A stretch of 7,132 nucleotides of DNA from Candidatus Altimarinota bacterium (GTDB lineage Bacteria > Patescibacteriota > Gracilibacteria > Absconditabacterales > Absconditicoccaceae), in the NCBI GenBank assembly GCA_027013285.1, contig JALUXR010000079.1, forward strand, positions 1-7,132. Direction: 5' to 3'. The position numbers and the translations under genes were made by a program. Positions 1 through 6,800 of the stretch are shown here, piece by piece; position 1 is the stretch's first letter; each line of letters begins with the position of its first letter. The notes beneath the pieces were generated by a model that saw only the letters and a list, made by a program, of their open reading frames with translations, ran no database searches and was not told the origin of the DNA.

Positions 1-218
1 AAAGCATTATCTTTTATGGTATATTCATACTTAAACATTTTAAAAAGATAAAACAAAGTTAATCATAAAAAAATAACTACAATTACTTCAGTATAATCAT
101 AAGTTTTTCACATATAAGGAGCAAATAACAAATAATTAAGTCCAAAAATAAAAGCTAATCAAACTATAAGTGTCATAATTCTATATCAAATACTATTATC
201 TCAAATTGATTTTAACAT
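1..218 (-). CDS. N-terminal part of an unrecognised small membrane protein (runs off left edge)
   Basis: Reading TGA as Gly gives 72 complete codons from the ATG at 218-216 to the window edge, with no TAA or TAG. Five codons are TGA, a density like that of the recognised genes here. The product starts MLKSIGDNSIGYR and has two likely transmembrane helices, about residues 15-36 (ending near LLFAPYMG) and 45-62 (VIVVIFLGLTLFYLFK), followed by a polar stretch (KYEYTIKDNA). I do not recognise the family. The frame stays open upstream to a TAA at 351-353 and encodes another hydrophobic run (about 219-260), so the true start could lie further upstream, or an older, longer gene may have been cut by the repeats at 259-348. 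No Shine-Dalgarno sequence precedes ATG 218. Under the standard code this gene is invisible because it breaks into short fragments. That the frame is coding is fairly likely; the start is uncertain. Confidence 0.55.
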
Positions 219-258
219 AATAAACAGGATTACAAAATAAAACAGGATATCAGGATAA

Positions 259-294
259 TATAATTGTTGTCATCCCGGACTTGAGCCAGGATCT
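259..294 (+). repeat. 36-nt GTCATCCC-type repeat, copy 1
   Basis: This copy begins TATAATTGTTGTCATCCC and ends TTGAGCCAGGATCT. It matches copy 2 at 313-348 apart from about five substitutions. Its core is an imperfect palindrome: ATCC(C)GG on one side faces CC(A)GGAT on the other with one mismatch. From memory it resembles the intergenic GTCATCCCGGACTTG... elements scattered through other bacterial genomes. That resemblance is recollection, not a search result. Confidence 0.7.
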
Positions 295-312
295 ATATTA
301 TTTCATAAATTA

Positions 313-348
313 TATAATTGTTGTCATCCCACACTTGAGCCAAAATCT
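313..348 (+). repeat. 36-nt GTCATCCC-type repeat, copy 2 (decayed)
   Basis: This copy starts with the same 18 bases as copy 1 (TATAATTGTTGTCATCCC), followed by ACACTTGAGCCAAAATCT. The offset from copy 1 is exactly 54 nt, a multiple of three. Substitutions in both arms remove the palindrome that copy 1 retains, so it looks like an older or decayed copy. Confidence 0.7.
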
Positions 349-480
349 ACTTATTGCACTATTTTTTGACACAAATATAATGATGATAAAATTATTACAT
401 TAATAATAGAATTTATGAAACCAATTAAATTATATAAATCACCATACTTAATATTTTAAATAATACAAATTAATTTAAAA

Positions 481-519
481 TTTGTGACCGGGACCCCATT
501 TATGGGAGGGAGCAAATCT
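481..519. repeat. G/C-rich patch with small hairpin, possible third intergenic repeat family
   Basis: This patch is much richer in G and C than the surrounding spacer. CCCA (495-498) can pair with TGGG (503-506) around a TTTA loop, and it ends GGGAGCAAATCTAC, similar to the end of repeat copy 2 (GAGCCAAAATCTAC). It occurs only once in the window, so calling it a repeat is inference from composition and from its likeness to known intergenic palindromic elements. Confidence 0.3.
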
Positions 520-562
520 ACCAACTACATAACTAAATCATAAGAATGAATCAGTATTTGTG

Positions 563-607
563 TCTTGATTTTTCTTGGTTCTTCTTTGTATCAAGATAAA
601 GAAGAAC
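563..607. repeat. Strong hairpin with pseudoknot-capable complementarity
   Basis: GTTCTTCTTT (578-587) and AAAGAAGAAC (598-607) form a perfect 10-bp inverted repeat around a 10-nt loop. In addition TCTTGAT (563-569) is perfectly complementary to ATCAAGA (590-596), which lies inside that loop. On the minus strand this gives an H-type pseudoknot layout: 10-bp stem 1, 7-bp stem 2, and an 8-nt connecting loop (570-577). No T-run follows the stem on either strand, so it is not a standard intrinsic terminator. It lies 40 nt downstream of the DUF58 stop codon. From memory, similar sequences recur in spacers of other bacteria; this is not verified. Confidence 0.55.
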
Positions 608-615
608 AAAAGAAT

Positions 616-630
616 ATACTAAACTAGTAT
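616..630 (-). terminator. Weak terminator-like hairpin after the DUF58 gene
   Basis: On the minus strand, ATACTA (630-625), loop GTT, then TAGTAT (621-616) form a perfect 6-bp stem, followed by a T-rich tract (ATTCTTTTGTTCTTCTTT). It starts 16 nt past the TAA at 647-649. The stem has only one G-C pair, so as an intrinsic terminator it would be weak. The stronger hairpin at 578-607 immediately follows and may act with it. Confidence 0.3.
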
Positions 631-646
631 CATTTATAATTCTTCA

Positions 647-1369
647 TTATCAATTCTCAATTATTTCCACATATCCGTAATTCTGTAGCAAACTGATATT
701 TTGTGTGTAATCATCAAACAAATCTTTACACAAATTTTTATCATAATATCCATTTAAAGTAGGAAAACTACTATTTTGAAGATACTTTTTTATAGGCAGA
801 AGAGAAAAAAACTGTTTATTTATAGTATGAACAAAATTATCAGTATTCTTTTTATCAAAAAACATAAAATCTGAAAGAACAAGTTTGTAATGTTTAGTTT
901 GATATTGTTGAGAATTTAATATTTCATTTATGTATGATTTTTTATTATAAACATTGATAGTTTGAAAATCATCACTTTCTTTAAGTTCAAGATATTTCTC
1001 TCCAAACAGCTGTTTTTTAGTTTCTACATAGTAAATATTTTTTTTTATTCAAAATTTTTTTGTCAAAATATCTATTAGATTAAAATATTCTTTAATTTTA
1101 TCTTCAAAAAAGTTTAGATTTATATTGTTATCTATGAAAATATCCAAAACAGATTCTTTATCTATTTTATAAACTGAAACATATTCTTTATCATACTTTG
1201 CAAGCATTTTCCAATTTATTCTTTTCACATTATCTCAAGGTTGATATTCTTTGAAATCATCTAAATCATATCATTCACCTTTTTCTTTTGAAGAAAACTC
1301 TCAAGCAAATCTTTCTCCATACATTCTTGTTAGAAATTGTTCAAGCAACATTTTAATATTTATTTTCAT
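647..1369 (-). CDS. DUF58 family protein (short, degenerate metal site)
   Basis: The product is 240 residues and includes five TGA-Gly codons. The DUF58 signature is clear at about residues 33-72: GYDLDDFKEYQPGDNVKRIN, then W53-K and a later acidic D70-K-E. It matches the family pattern G-x-E-F-x-x-x-R-x-Y-x-P-G-D-D-x-R-x-I-D-W-K. A vWA-like fold follows: DIFIDNN (76-82) sits where many family members have a D-x-S-x-S metal site, so two of its residues are replaced, and LVLSDF lies further on. DUF58 proteins are often encoded beside MoxR AAA+ ATPases and vWA proteins, with a proposed but unsettled role in envelope or complex assembly. No such partner is visible here. It follows truB with a 10-nt overlap. 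The start is ATG 1369 because an in-frame TAA lies two codons upstream. The last codons are TGA (Gly) then TAA. No N-terminal transmembrane helices are seen, unlike many relatives. Confidence 0.82.
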
Positions 1370-2004
1370 AATTTAAATGGTCATATGCTCTCTCTATGAA
1401 GCATAGTCAAAGTTCATCCAAGTCATAATTGTTGTCATAACCAGTATCAAATACTCCTAATGTAAGTTCCTGAACCAACATTTAATTTTAATTTTAATTT
1501 AGGAAAATTATAATCTAATATTTCATAAGAATTTATTTTCATCACTTGCTTAAGCTTTAAATCTATTCCTTGTCTTGCTAATTCATAAAGTTTTTTACCA
1601 TCTCTTTTTTTTGCAGAAAACATAGTCAAAGGCAATTCACACTCTGGAATAAGTAAATCTAATTTCTGTTTAATTTCCTCTAAACTTGGAGCTTTAAAAG
1701 TTTTTCAATCTTTTATAATTCCATTTTCAACTATTTCATATTCTTTTATAGTATCATAATAATCCATATCCCAAGTATCTGTCAAAATAGAAAAATCTAT
1801 CTCTGTAATATAAGTTTTATCCATTCATAATAACTTTCCAAGATGTTTTGTAGATTCTCTCTTGATAGCAATTATCAAAAGACCTGTAGCCATAGGATCC
1901 AAAGTTCCACTATGTCATATTTTTTCTCAATGAAAAATTCTTTTAAATTTATCTACTACATCATGAGAAGTTACTCACTTTGGTTTATTTACAAGAAAAA
2001 ACAT
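1360..2004 (-). CDS. truB: tRNA pseudouridine(55) synthase TruB, without PUA domain
   Basis: TruB isomerises U55 to pseudouridine in the T-loop of tRNAs in the cytoplasm. The 214-residue product shows the family motifs in order: NKPKGVTSHD (6-15), GHSGTLDPMATG (30-41) with catalytic Asp36, KTY with Tyr65, TDTWD, LTMFSAKKRDGKKLYELARQ (RNA contact region), SGTYIRSIG (about 178-186), and a C-terminal LGLGGTL...IGPF. About eleven glycines are TGA, including the Gly before HSGTLDP and the whole run after SGTYIRS. Under the standard code the last 30 or so residues would be lost. Many bacterial TruB proteins are around 300 residues with a C-terminal PUA-type domain; this one ends after the catalytic domain. 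ATG 2004 fits the N-terminal motif directly. The gene begins at the divergent spacer 2005-2135 and overlaps the following DUF58 gene by 10 nt, so the two are probably one transcript. Confidence 0.95.
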
Positions 2005-2135
2005 TCTTAAAATTTTAAAAGTAAAATAATAATAGTAATTTATTGTTTTTAGAAAAAGTTTCAACTTAGTTTTTATTGTTTTTACTAGTTAAAAATTTAT
2101 ATTAGACTTAATTTTAGTAAAATAAATAAAAATAA
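2005..2135. promoter_or_regulatory. Divergent promoter spacer between truB and the HEPN-like gene
   Basis: Both flanking genes start here and point outward. On the plus strand TTGTTT (2076-2081), a 16-nt gap and TATATT (2098-2103) form a plausible sigma70-like promoter 32 nt before ATG 2136. On the minus strand TTGAAA (2064-2059), 16 nt and TAAATT (2042-2037) are a weaker candidate for truB. The spacer is almost entirely A/T, so chance matches are likely. Neither start has a Shine-Dalgarno sequence. Confidence 0.35.
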
Positions 2136-2813
2136 ATGACTTATGCTATCATAGATGATGTAATTACTCAAATAGAATGAAATTTTATGTGTCTACATTT
2201 AGGAACTTTTTTTGCTAATTTAAGCACAGAACAAAATCTATCTTTACAAGCAAAAAATATCAAACTTCGTTTTCAAGATGGAAAATGATTTGTTTTGTCA
2301 GGTTATAAAATTAAAGATTCATTAGAAAACTTATATATTCAACAAGAAAAAGATAATTTTTTCTCAAGTTTTATAGAAATAAATGCTTTTAAATGAATTT
2401 TATGAGCCATGCTTGAATGAATTGAAAAAGACAAAAAATTTAAAGATTGGATACTTTCTATGATAAAAAAAGAAAATATGGATGCTTTTCGGTATAGTTT
2501 AAGATTTATAAGAAATATCTTATCTCACAACATTGATCCTGATGTTAGACTACATGAACATGATTTTAAAGAATTACAAAGAAAGGTTTTTACAATAAAA
2601 TCTAAATCTATAAATGAATGAAAATTAAACTTAGAAATAGACTATCAAAAAATATTACCAAAATCTTGAATCAAAAACTACTGATTTGAAATAAATATAG
2701 ATTTTAACACTCTTAAAAAATGAGAATATTTCTTTGATTTAATTCCAAAAGCAACTATCTATATGTTATGTGAGTTTTGTTATAATTTAATAGTTTATTA
2801 TAAAACTGTATAA
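2136..2813 (+). CDS. Unassigned 225-residue protein with HEPN-like RNxxxH motif
   Basis: This gene is open only when TGA is Gly: nine TGA codons against three GGN. It has ATG at 2136 and TAA at 2811-2813. I do not recognise a named family. The central part is predicted helical and contains LRFIRNILSHNID, in which R126-N127-I-L-S-H131 fits the R-N-x-x-x-H motif of HEPN-domain ribonucleases (Cas13, RnlA, many toxin-like proteins). The C-terminal third (about 150-225) looks mixed: NLEIDYQKI, then GFEINIDFNTLKKGEYFFDL, then a hydrophobic helix rich in Tyr and Cys. No signal peptide or clear transmembrane helix is seen. No MNT nucleotidyltransferase or other usual HEPN antitoxin partner is next to it. 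The neighbours are divergent truB and a convergent 70-residue ORF, so it is probably transcribed alone and ends at the hairpin 2817-2843. That the gene is real is nearly certain; the HEPN assignment is a motif-level inference. Confidence 0.88.
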
Positions 2814-2816
2814 AAA

Positions 2817-2843
2817 AATACAGAAGAAAACACCTTCTGTATT
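2817..2843 (-). terminator. Hairpin terminator between convergent genes
   Basis: AATACAGAAG (2817-2826) pairs perfectly with CTTCTGTATT (2834-2843) around a 7-nt loop, a 10-bp stem. On the minus strand it is followed by a T-run (complement of the A-run at 2812-2818), so it is a good intrinsic terminator for the ORF ending at 2842. On the plus strand the A-run lies before the stem and no T-run follows, so it would end the 2136-2813 transcript less efficiently. It overlaps the stop codon of the minus-strand ORF. Confidence 0.75.
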
Positions 2844-3054
2844 AAGCTCTATAAATATCATTTACCTTAACCTCTTTTTTTGTTAACCCTCTTTTTTTAA
2901 ATAGTCTAAAAAACTCATTAAATACTCTTGTTGTAGAAGAACTTCTACTTTTACAAATTTTTACTTGTTCCTTAAATTTTTTACCATCTTTTGTATAGCA
3001 AACTACAAATTTACCATAATATTCTCCTTGTATTATTCTGTTAAGGTTTGACAC
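2842..3054 (-). CDS. Small basic hypothetical protein (70 residues)
   Basis: This ORF fills the space between the hairpin terminator and the promoter of the RluE-like gene. It starts with GTG at 3054 (MSNLNRIIQGEYYGK...), directly preceded by an in-frame TAA, so it cannot extend upstream, and it contains no ATG. It has no in-frame TGA. The product is Lys/Arg-rich, with a probable beta-rich N-terminus (GKFVVCYTKDGKKFKEQVKI), a Ser/Thr-rich turn (KSRSSSTTR) and a helical part (VFNEFFRLFKKRGLTKKEV). I recognise no family. Support comes from its sensible composition, the lack of any overlapping gene and a well-placed terminator at its stop. Against it are the GTG start and no Shine-Dalgarno sequence. 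A nucleic-acid-binding role would fit the charge but is only a guess. Confidence 0.5.
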   Translation of the reverse strand: MSNLNRIIQGEYYGKFVVCYTKDGKKFKEQVKICKSRSSSTTRVFNEFFRLFKKRGLTKKEVKVNDIYRA

Positions 3055-3087
3055 TTATAAGAATATTAGTTTATGTTTCAATACAAA

Positions 3088-3115
3088 TTGATAAATTATA
3101 GAAAATTAGTATAAA
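3088..3115 (+). promoter_or_regulatory. Probable sigma70-type promoter for the RluE-like gene
   Basis: TTGATA (3088-3093), a 16-nt gap and TATAAA (3110-3115) are close to the consensus -35 and -10 boxes. They would give a start site near 3122 and a leader of about 26 nt before ATG 3148. This is the best promoter match in the window, with the caution that the surrounding DNA is very A/T-rich. Confidence 0.45.
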
Positions 3116-3147
3116 ACTAAATAATTTAATATTAAAATATTTTTAAA

Positions 3148-3747
3148 ATGGCTTTTAAACCAGTAATTGTAGCTTTAAATAAACCTATTTGATATGTAGT
3201 ATCAAAAGATGATGAACATAATAAAACTATTTACGAATTTTTACCTCCATCTTGGAAGAGAGATTTTTATTATGTTTGAAGACTTGATAAAGATTCTCAA
3301 TGACTTTTACTTTTAACAAATGTTCCAGAATTAGTAAATGAATTTGAGCATCCTTCTAGAAATATTTTTAAAATCTATGAAGTAGAAATTACAAGACCTT
3401 TCAAAACACAATTAAAAGATAAATTTAAAAAATGAATGCTTATCACAGAAGACGGAGAAGTCGTAAGAAATACTGATGATCCAAAATGGAAATGAAAACA
3501 AATGGATTTTTTACAAGTACATGATATTCATTATCATAAAGACTCAAGAGGAAGGTATTTTGTGAGAATATTACTTACTTATGGGAAAAAAAGACATATT
3601 AGAAGATTACTAAAAGCTTTTGATTATAAAGTATTAAAGCTTACAAGAGTAAAATACTGAAAATATGAATTAGGCACATTAAAACCTAAACAATACAGAA
3701 TGTATCCTATCAAATGGAGATGAGGTAAAAAATTAAATATTATATAA
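3148..3747 (+). CDS. RsuA/RluE-type 23S rRNA pseudouridine synthase
   Basis: The 199-residue product carries the RsuA/RluB/E/F family motifs: NKPIGYVVS (11-19), GRLDKDSQGLLLLTN (44-58) with catalytic Asp47, YEVEI, and the C-terminal block GKKRHIRRLL...LTRVKYGKYELGTL. At least seven Gly codons are TGA, including both glycines of the GRLD...GLLLL motif, which cannot vary freely. The protein begins directly with the catalytic domain and lacks an N-terminal S4 RNA-binding domain, as RluE does (RluE modifies U2457 in E. coli 23S rRNA). That absence and the length favour RluE over RsuA, RluB or RluF, but the target base cannot be proved from sequence, so no symbol is given. The start ATG 3148 follows TTTTTAAA without a Shine-Dalgarno sequence. 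It has its own promoter (3088-3115) and terminator (3778-3810) and appears monocistronic. Confidence 0.93.
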
Positions 3748-3769
3748 TTAGAATATTCCAAAAATAAAC

Positions 3770-3797
3770 TTGATTAGACAGCTATAAAAATTATATT
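3770..3797 (+). promoter_or_regulatory. Possible promoter for the RND gene, overlapping the terminator
   Basis: TTGATT (3770-3775), 16 nt and TATATT (3792-3797; TATTAT at 3794-3799 is an alternative with an 18-nt gap) resemble -35 and -10 boxes upstream of ATG 3840. Both fall within or next to the terminator hairpin 3778-3805. If real, transcription of the RND gene would start at the 3' side of that hairpin. The match is weak in such A/T-rich DNA. Confidence 0.25.
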
Positions 3798-3810
3798 ATG
3801 GCTGTTTTTT
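3778..3810 (+). terminator. Intrinsic terminator after the RluE-like gene
   Basis: ACAGCTATAA (3778-3787) pairs with TTATGGCTGT (3796-3805) as a 10-bp stem with one T-G wobble and an 8-nt loop, followed by six T residues (3805-3810). It begins 31 nt after the TAA at 3745-3747. It has the canonical layout and is the clearest plus-strand terminator in the window. Confidence 0.85.
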
Positions 3811-3839
3811 AAAATTTTATTAATTTAATAATATCTTAA

Positions 3840-6800
3840 ATGATAAAAAAATTTGCTCAATTTTGGATTGAAAATGCGAAAGTTACAATTGTTTTACTTA
3901 TAGTTACAATATTTGCTTGAATTTGAAGTTATATAGTTATACCAAAACAATATAATCCAGACATTGTTGTCCCTGCCTTTAATATAATCGTGCCAGCCCC
4001 ATGATTTTCATCTAAAGAAGTTAATAATTTAGTTGTAGAACCACTAGAAGACAAAATAAATCAAATTAAATGAATAGACCATATTTATGGAGTTGCAAAT
4101 AAAAATTTTTGAGTTGTGACTGTAACTTTTTTAGTTTGATCTAATAGAGAAAAAGCTACTACAAGATTATATAACAAAATTTTTGAGAATTTATGAAACA
4201 AACCTATTTGAGTAAAAAATCCTATTATAAAATCTATGAATACTAATGATTTTCCTGTTTATAGCTTTGCTTTAGTCAATACTAGTAATACTTGAAATAT
4301 TCAAAAATCAAATATAAATCTAAGAAAAACAGCTATCAATATTGAAAATGAACTTAGATTTATACCTTGAACTAGTGTTTTTTATCTAGTATGATGATTT
4401 AAAGACAATATAAATATTATCCCTAACATAAATAAACTTAATGGGAAAAATATAGATATCATGCAAATTTATCAAGCTATCAAAAAAAATAATTTAACAT
4501 TTCCTTGATGAGAAATTAAATTAAATAAAATAGAATGAAACATAACTGTTGATGCAAATTTAAATAATATCGAAAAAATAAAAAAACTTATTGTTTGAAA
4601 TTATAATTGACAACCTATATATCTTGAAGAAGTTGCAAATATATTTAGATGAGTTTCTTCAATAAACCAATATACCTTTGTAAATAGTAATATAAAAGAA
4701 ATTTGAAAAGATAAAAATGCTGTTTTTATTGGTATTGCAAAAAAACATTGAGTAAATTCAGTTAGCTTAACAAAAAATATTGATAAAAAATTAAAAGAAA
4801 TAGAAAAAAAATTACCATCAAATTATAAAATTATAAAAGTATCTGATTTATGACAAGTTGCAAATAATGCTACAAATTCTTTAATGATAAACCTTTTTGA
4901 AAGTATTGTAATAGTGTTTTTTGTATTACTTGTATATTTATGAGGTAAAGATGCTATAAATAATGCTTTTGCTATTCCGCTAACTTTGTTAGCAGTATTT
5001 TTAATAGCTTTTATCTTATGAGATAATATAAATAGAATTGTTCTTTTTGCCCTGATCTTAGCTTTATGAATGCTTGTAGATAATTCTACTGTAGTAATTG
5101 AAAATATGGCAAGACATATTAAAGAAAGAAAAGAATGAGAATCCATAAAAGATGCTATATTAAAAGCTGTAGATGAAGTTTGAACTTGAGTTGTTCTTGC
5201 TACTATTACTAGAATTTTAGCTCTTATTGCTATGTTTTTTGTAACTTGAATGATGTGAGCTTATATGTGATGAGTTCCAAAATATGTAATTATCTCTCTT
5301 ATCGTTTCATTATTTATAGCATTTAGTATAAATCCCTTTTTAGCAAACTACTTTTATAATAAAGAAGAAGAAAAAAAGAAAAACAATAAACAAGAAAATT
5401 ATATTGAAAAGAAAAATAAGCTGACTATATGATACGAAAAAGTTATGTGATATCTTCTAAACACAAAAAAAGCATACAGAAGAACTATTTTTAAACTATT
5501 ATTTTGGATAAGTCTATTTGCTGTAATTATAATTCCTCCAGTATTAGGAATATTTAAAATGGGAATGCTTCCAAAAGATAATAGAAATCAAATATACATT
5601 TGGGTAGATTGACAAAAAGATTGGTCTGTAAAAAAATCAAAAGAAGTTGCTGATTACATGAATAATTTCTTAACAAAATATGAATTCAAAAACCAAAAAG
5701 ATCTAAATAAAAAACATGAAGATATTATAAAAAACATAGCTTATCGGGTATGAGTTGCTCCAATAATTGATTTTTCAAATGCCTTTAGGTGAATAACCTT
5801 TAGAAGGAATCCAAACCAAATATCAATGCAAGTAAATCTGATAGATAAGACAAAAAGAGATTTATCAAGTATAGATTTTACAATGGATATAAGACCAGTT
5901 CTAGAAAAATATGTTTGGTCAAAATATCCTCATGCTAAAATAAGAGTTCTTGAAGATCCAGCTGGTCCTCCTACAAGAGCAGCCTTTATGTTAAAGATCC
6001 AATGAAATAGAGATGTTCCTTATTCTAAATTAGAAACATTGACAAAATATATACAAGCAAAAATAAGTCCCATACTTAAAAAAGATGATGTAGTAGATGT
6101 TTATAATACAATTTGAACTTATAAGACAAATTATCAAATCAAAATTAATCATCAATTAGCTTCAAATTATTGATTAAATGCGGAACAAATAGCTTATAGT
6201 ATTTACAATATGTTTCACGGAAGCAACATAAGTTTAATCCATAATTCAAAAACAAAAGAACCTATAAATATACATTTAGAATTATCACCAAAAGAAAAAG
6301 ATAACTTAAATATATTTAATAAATTAACTTTCATGAACAAAAAATGACAAAAAATATATTTAAAACAATTTGCTAAAATAGTTCCTACAAAAACTAATGA
6401 TATAATATATACTGAAGATAAATACAAAAGTGTTTATATTTACTGAGGACTTTGAGATAATACTATAGTTTATCCTGCTTGAGATATAACTTTAGCTATG
6501 TTTAAACCAACATTTTGGTGAAAAAAATTTACTATAATCTGAAAAAGTCCCTATTGAATAAGTATAAAATCAAAAGAAGATGGAAATGTTTATAAAATAA
6601 TGTGGTGATGAGAAAGAAAATTATCATTAGATACATTTAGAGATTTATGAATAGCTATGTTTATGGCTTTGCTAGCTATATATTTCCTTATGGTAGCTCA
6701 GTTTAAATCATTTAAAATAGCATGAGTTATTATGATGACATTCTTACTTTGATTTGTATGAATATTCCCATGATTTTCATTAGTTCATGAAACACTATGA

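Larger units (their letters stand above)
219..646. other. Gene-free spacer with several short repeat-like elements
   Basis: I find no convincing gene here in either code. The longest candidates are very short (for example ATG at 415 on the plus strand, about 14 codons). Distinct structured elements are present instead: two copies of a GTCATCCC-type repeat (259-294 and 313-348), a G/C-rich patch with a small hairpin (481-519), a 10-bp hairpin with extra complementarity (563-607), and a terminator-like hairpin (616-630). The spacer separates the 3' end of the DUF58 gene from the 5' end of the leftmost membrane-protein gene, both on the minus strand. A promoter for the leftmost gene should therefore lie in the left part of it, but I see no clear -35/-10 pair. 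Confidence 0.6.

Noticed and set aside
115..121. AAGGAG-like Shine-Dalgarno site on the plus strand
   Set aside because: No start codon or open frame follows, and it is inside the minus-strand membrane-protein gene.
650..865. A separate 71-codon minus-strand gene
   Set aside because: It is the 3' part of the DUF58 gene, cut off by reading an in-frame TGA as stop.
1424..1438. A third partial copy of the CATAATTGTTGTCAT repeat
   Set aside because: It lies inside truB and encodes part of the conserved C-terminal region (LGQQLG); the match is short and explained by coding sequence.
1447..1635. A separate 62-codon minus-strand gene
   Set aside because: It is an internal piece of truB and contains its SGTYIRS motif; TGA-Gly joins it to the rest.
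3006..3022. Internal AAGGAG followed by ATG on the minus strand as an alternative start for the 70-residue ORF
   Set aside because: That ATG is in another frame and meets a TAG within five codons.
4823..5146. A 107-codon minus-strand ORF
   Set aside because: It lies antisense to the RND gene, with low-complexity composition from its reverse complement and no family features.
6215..6427. A minus-strand hydrophobic ORF
   Set aside because: It is antisense to the RND porter region, and its hydrophobicity follows from the A/T-rich complement.
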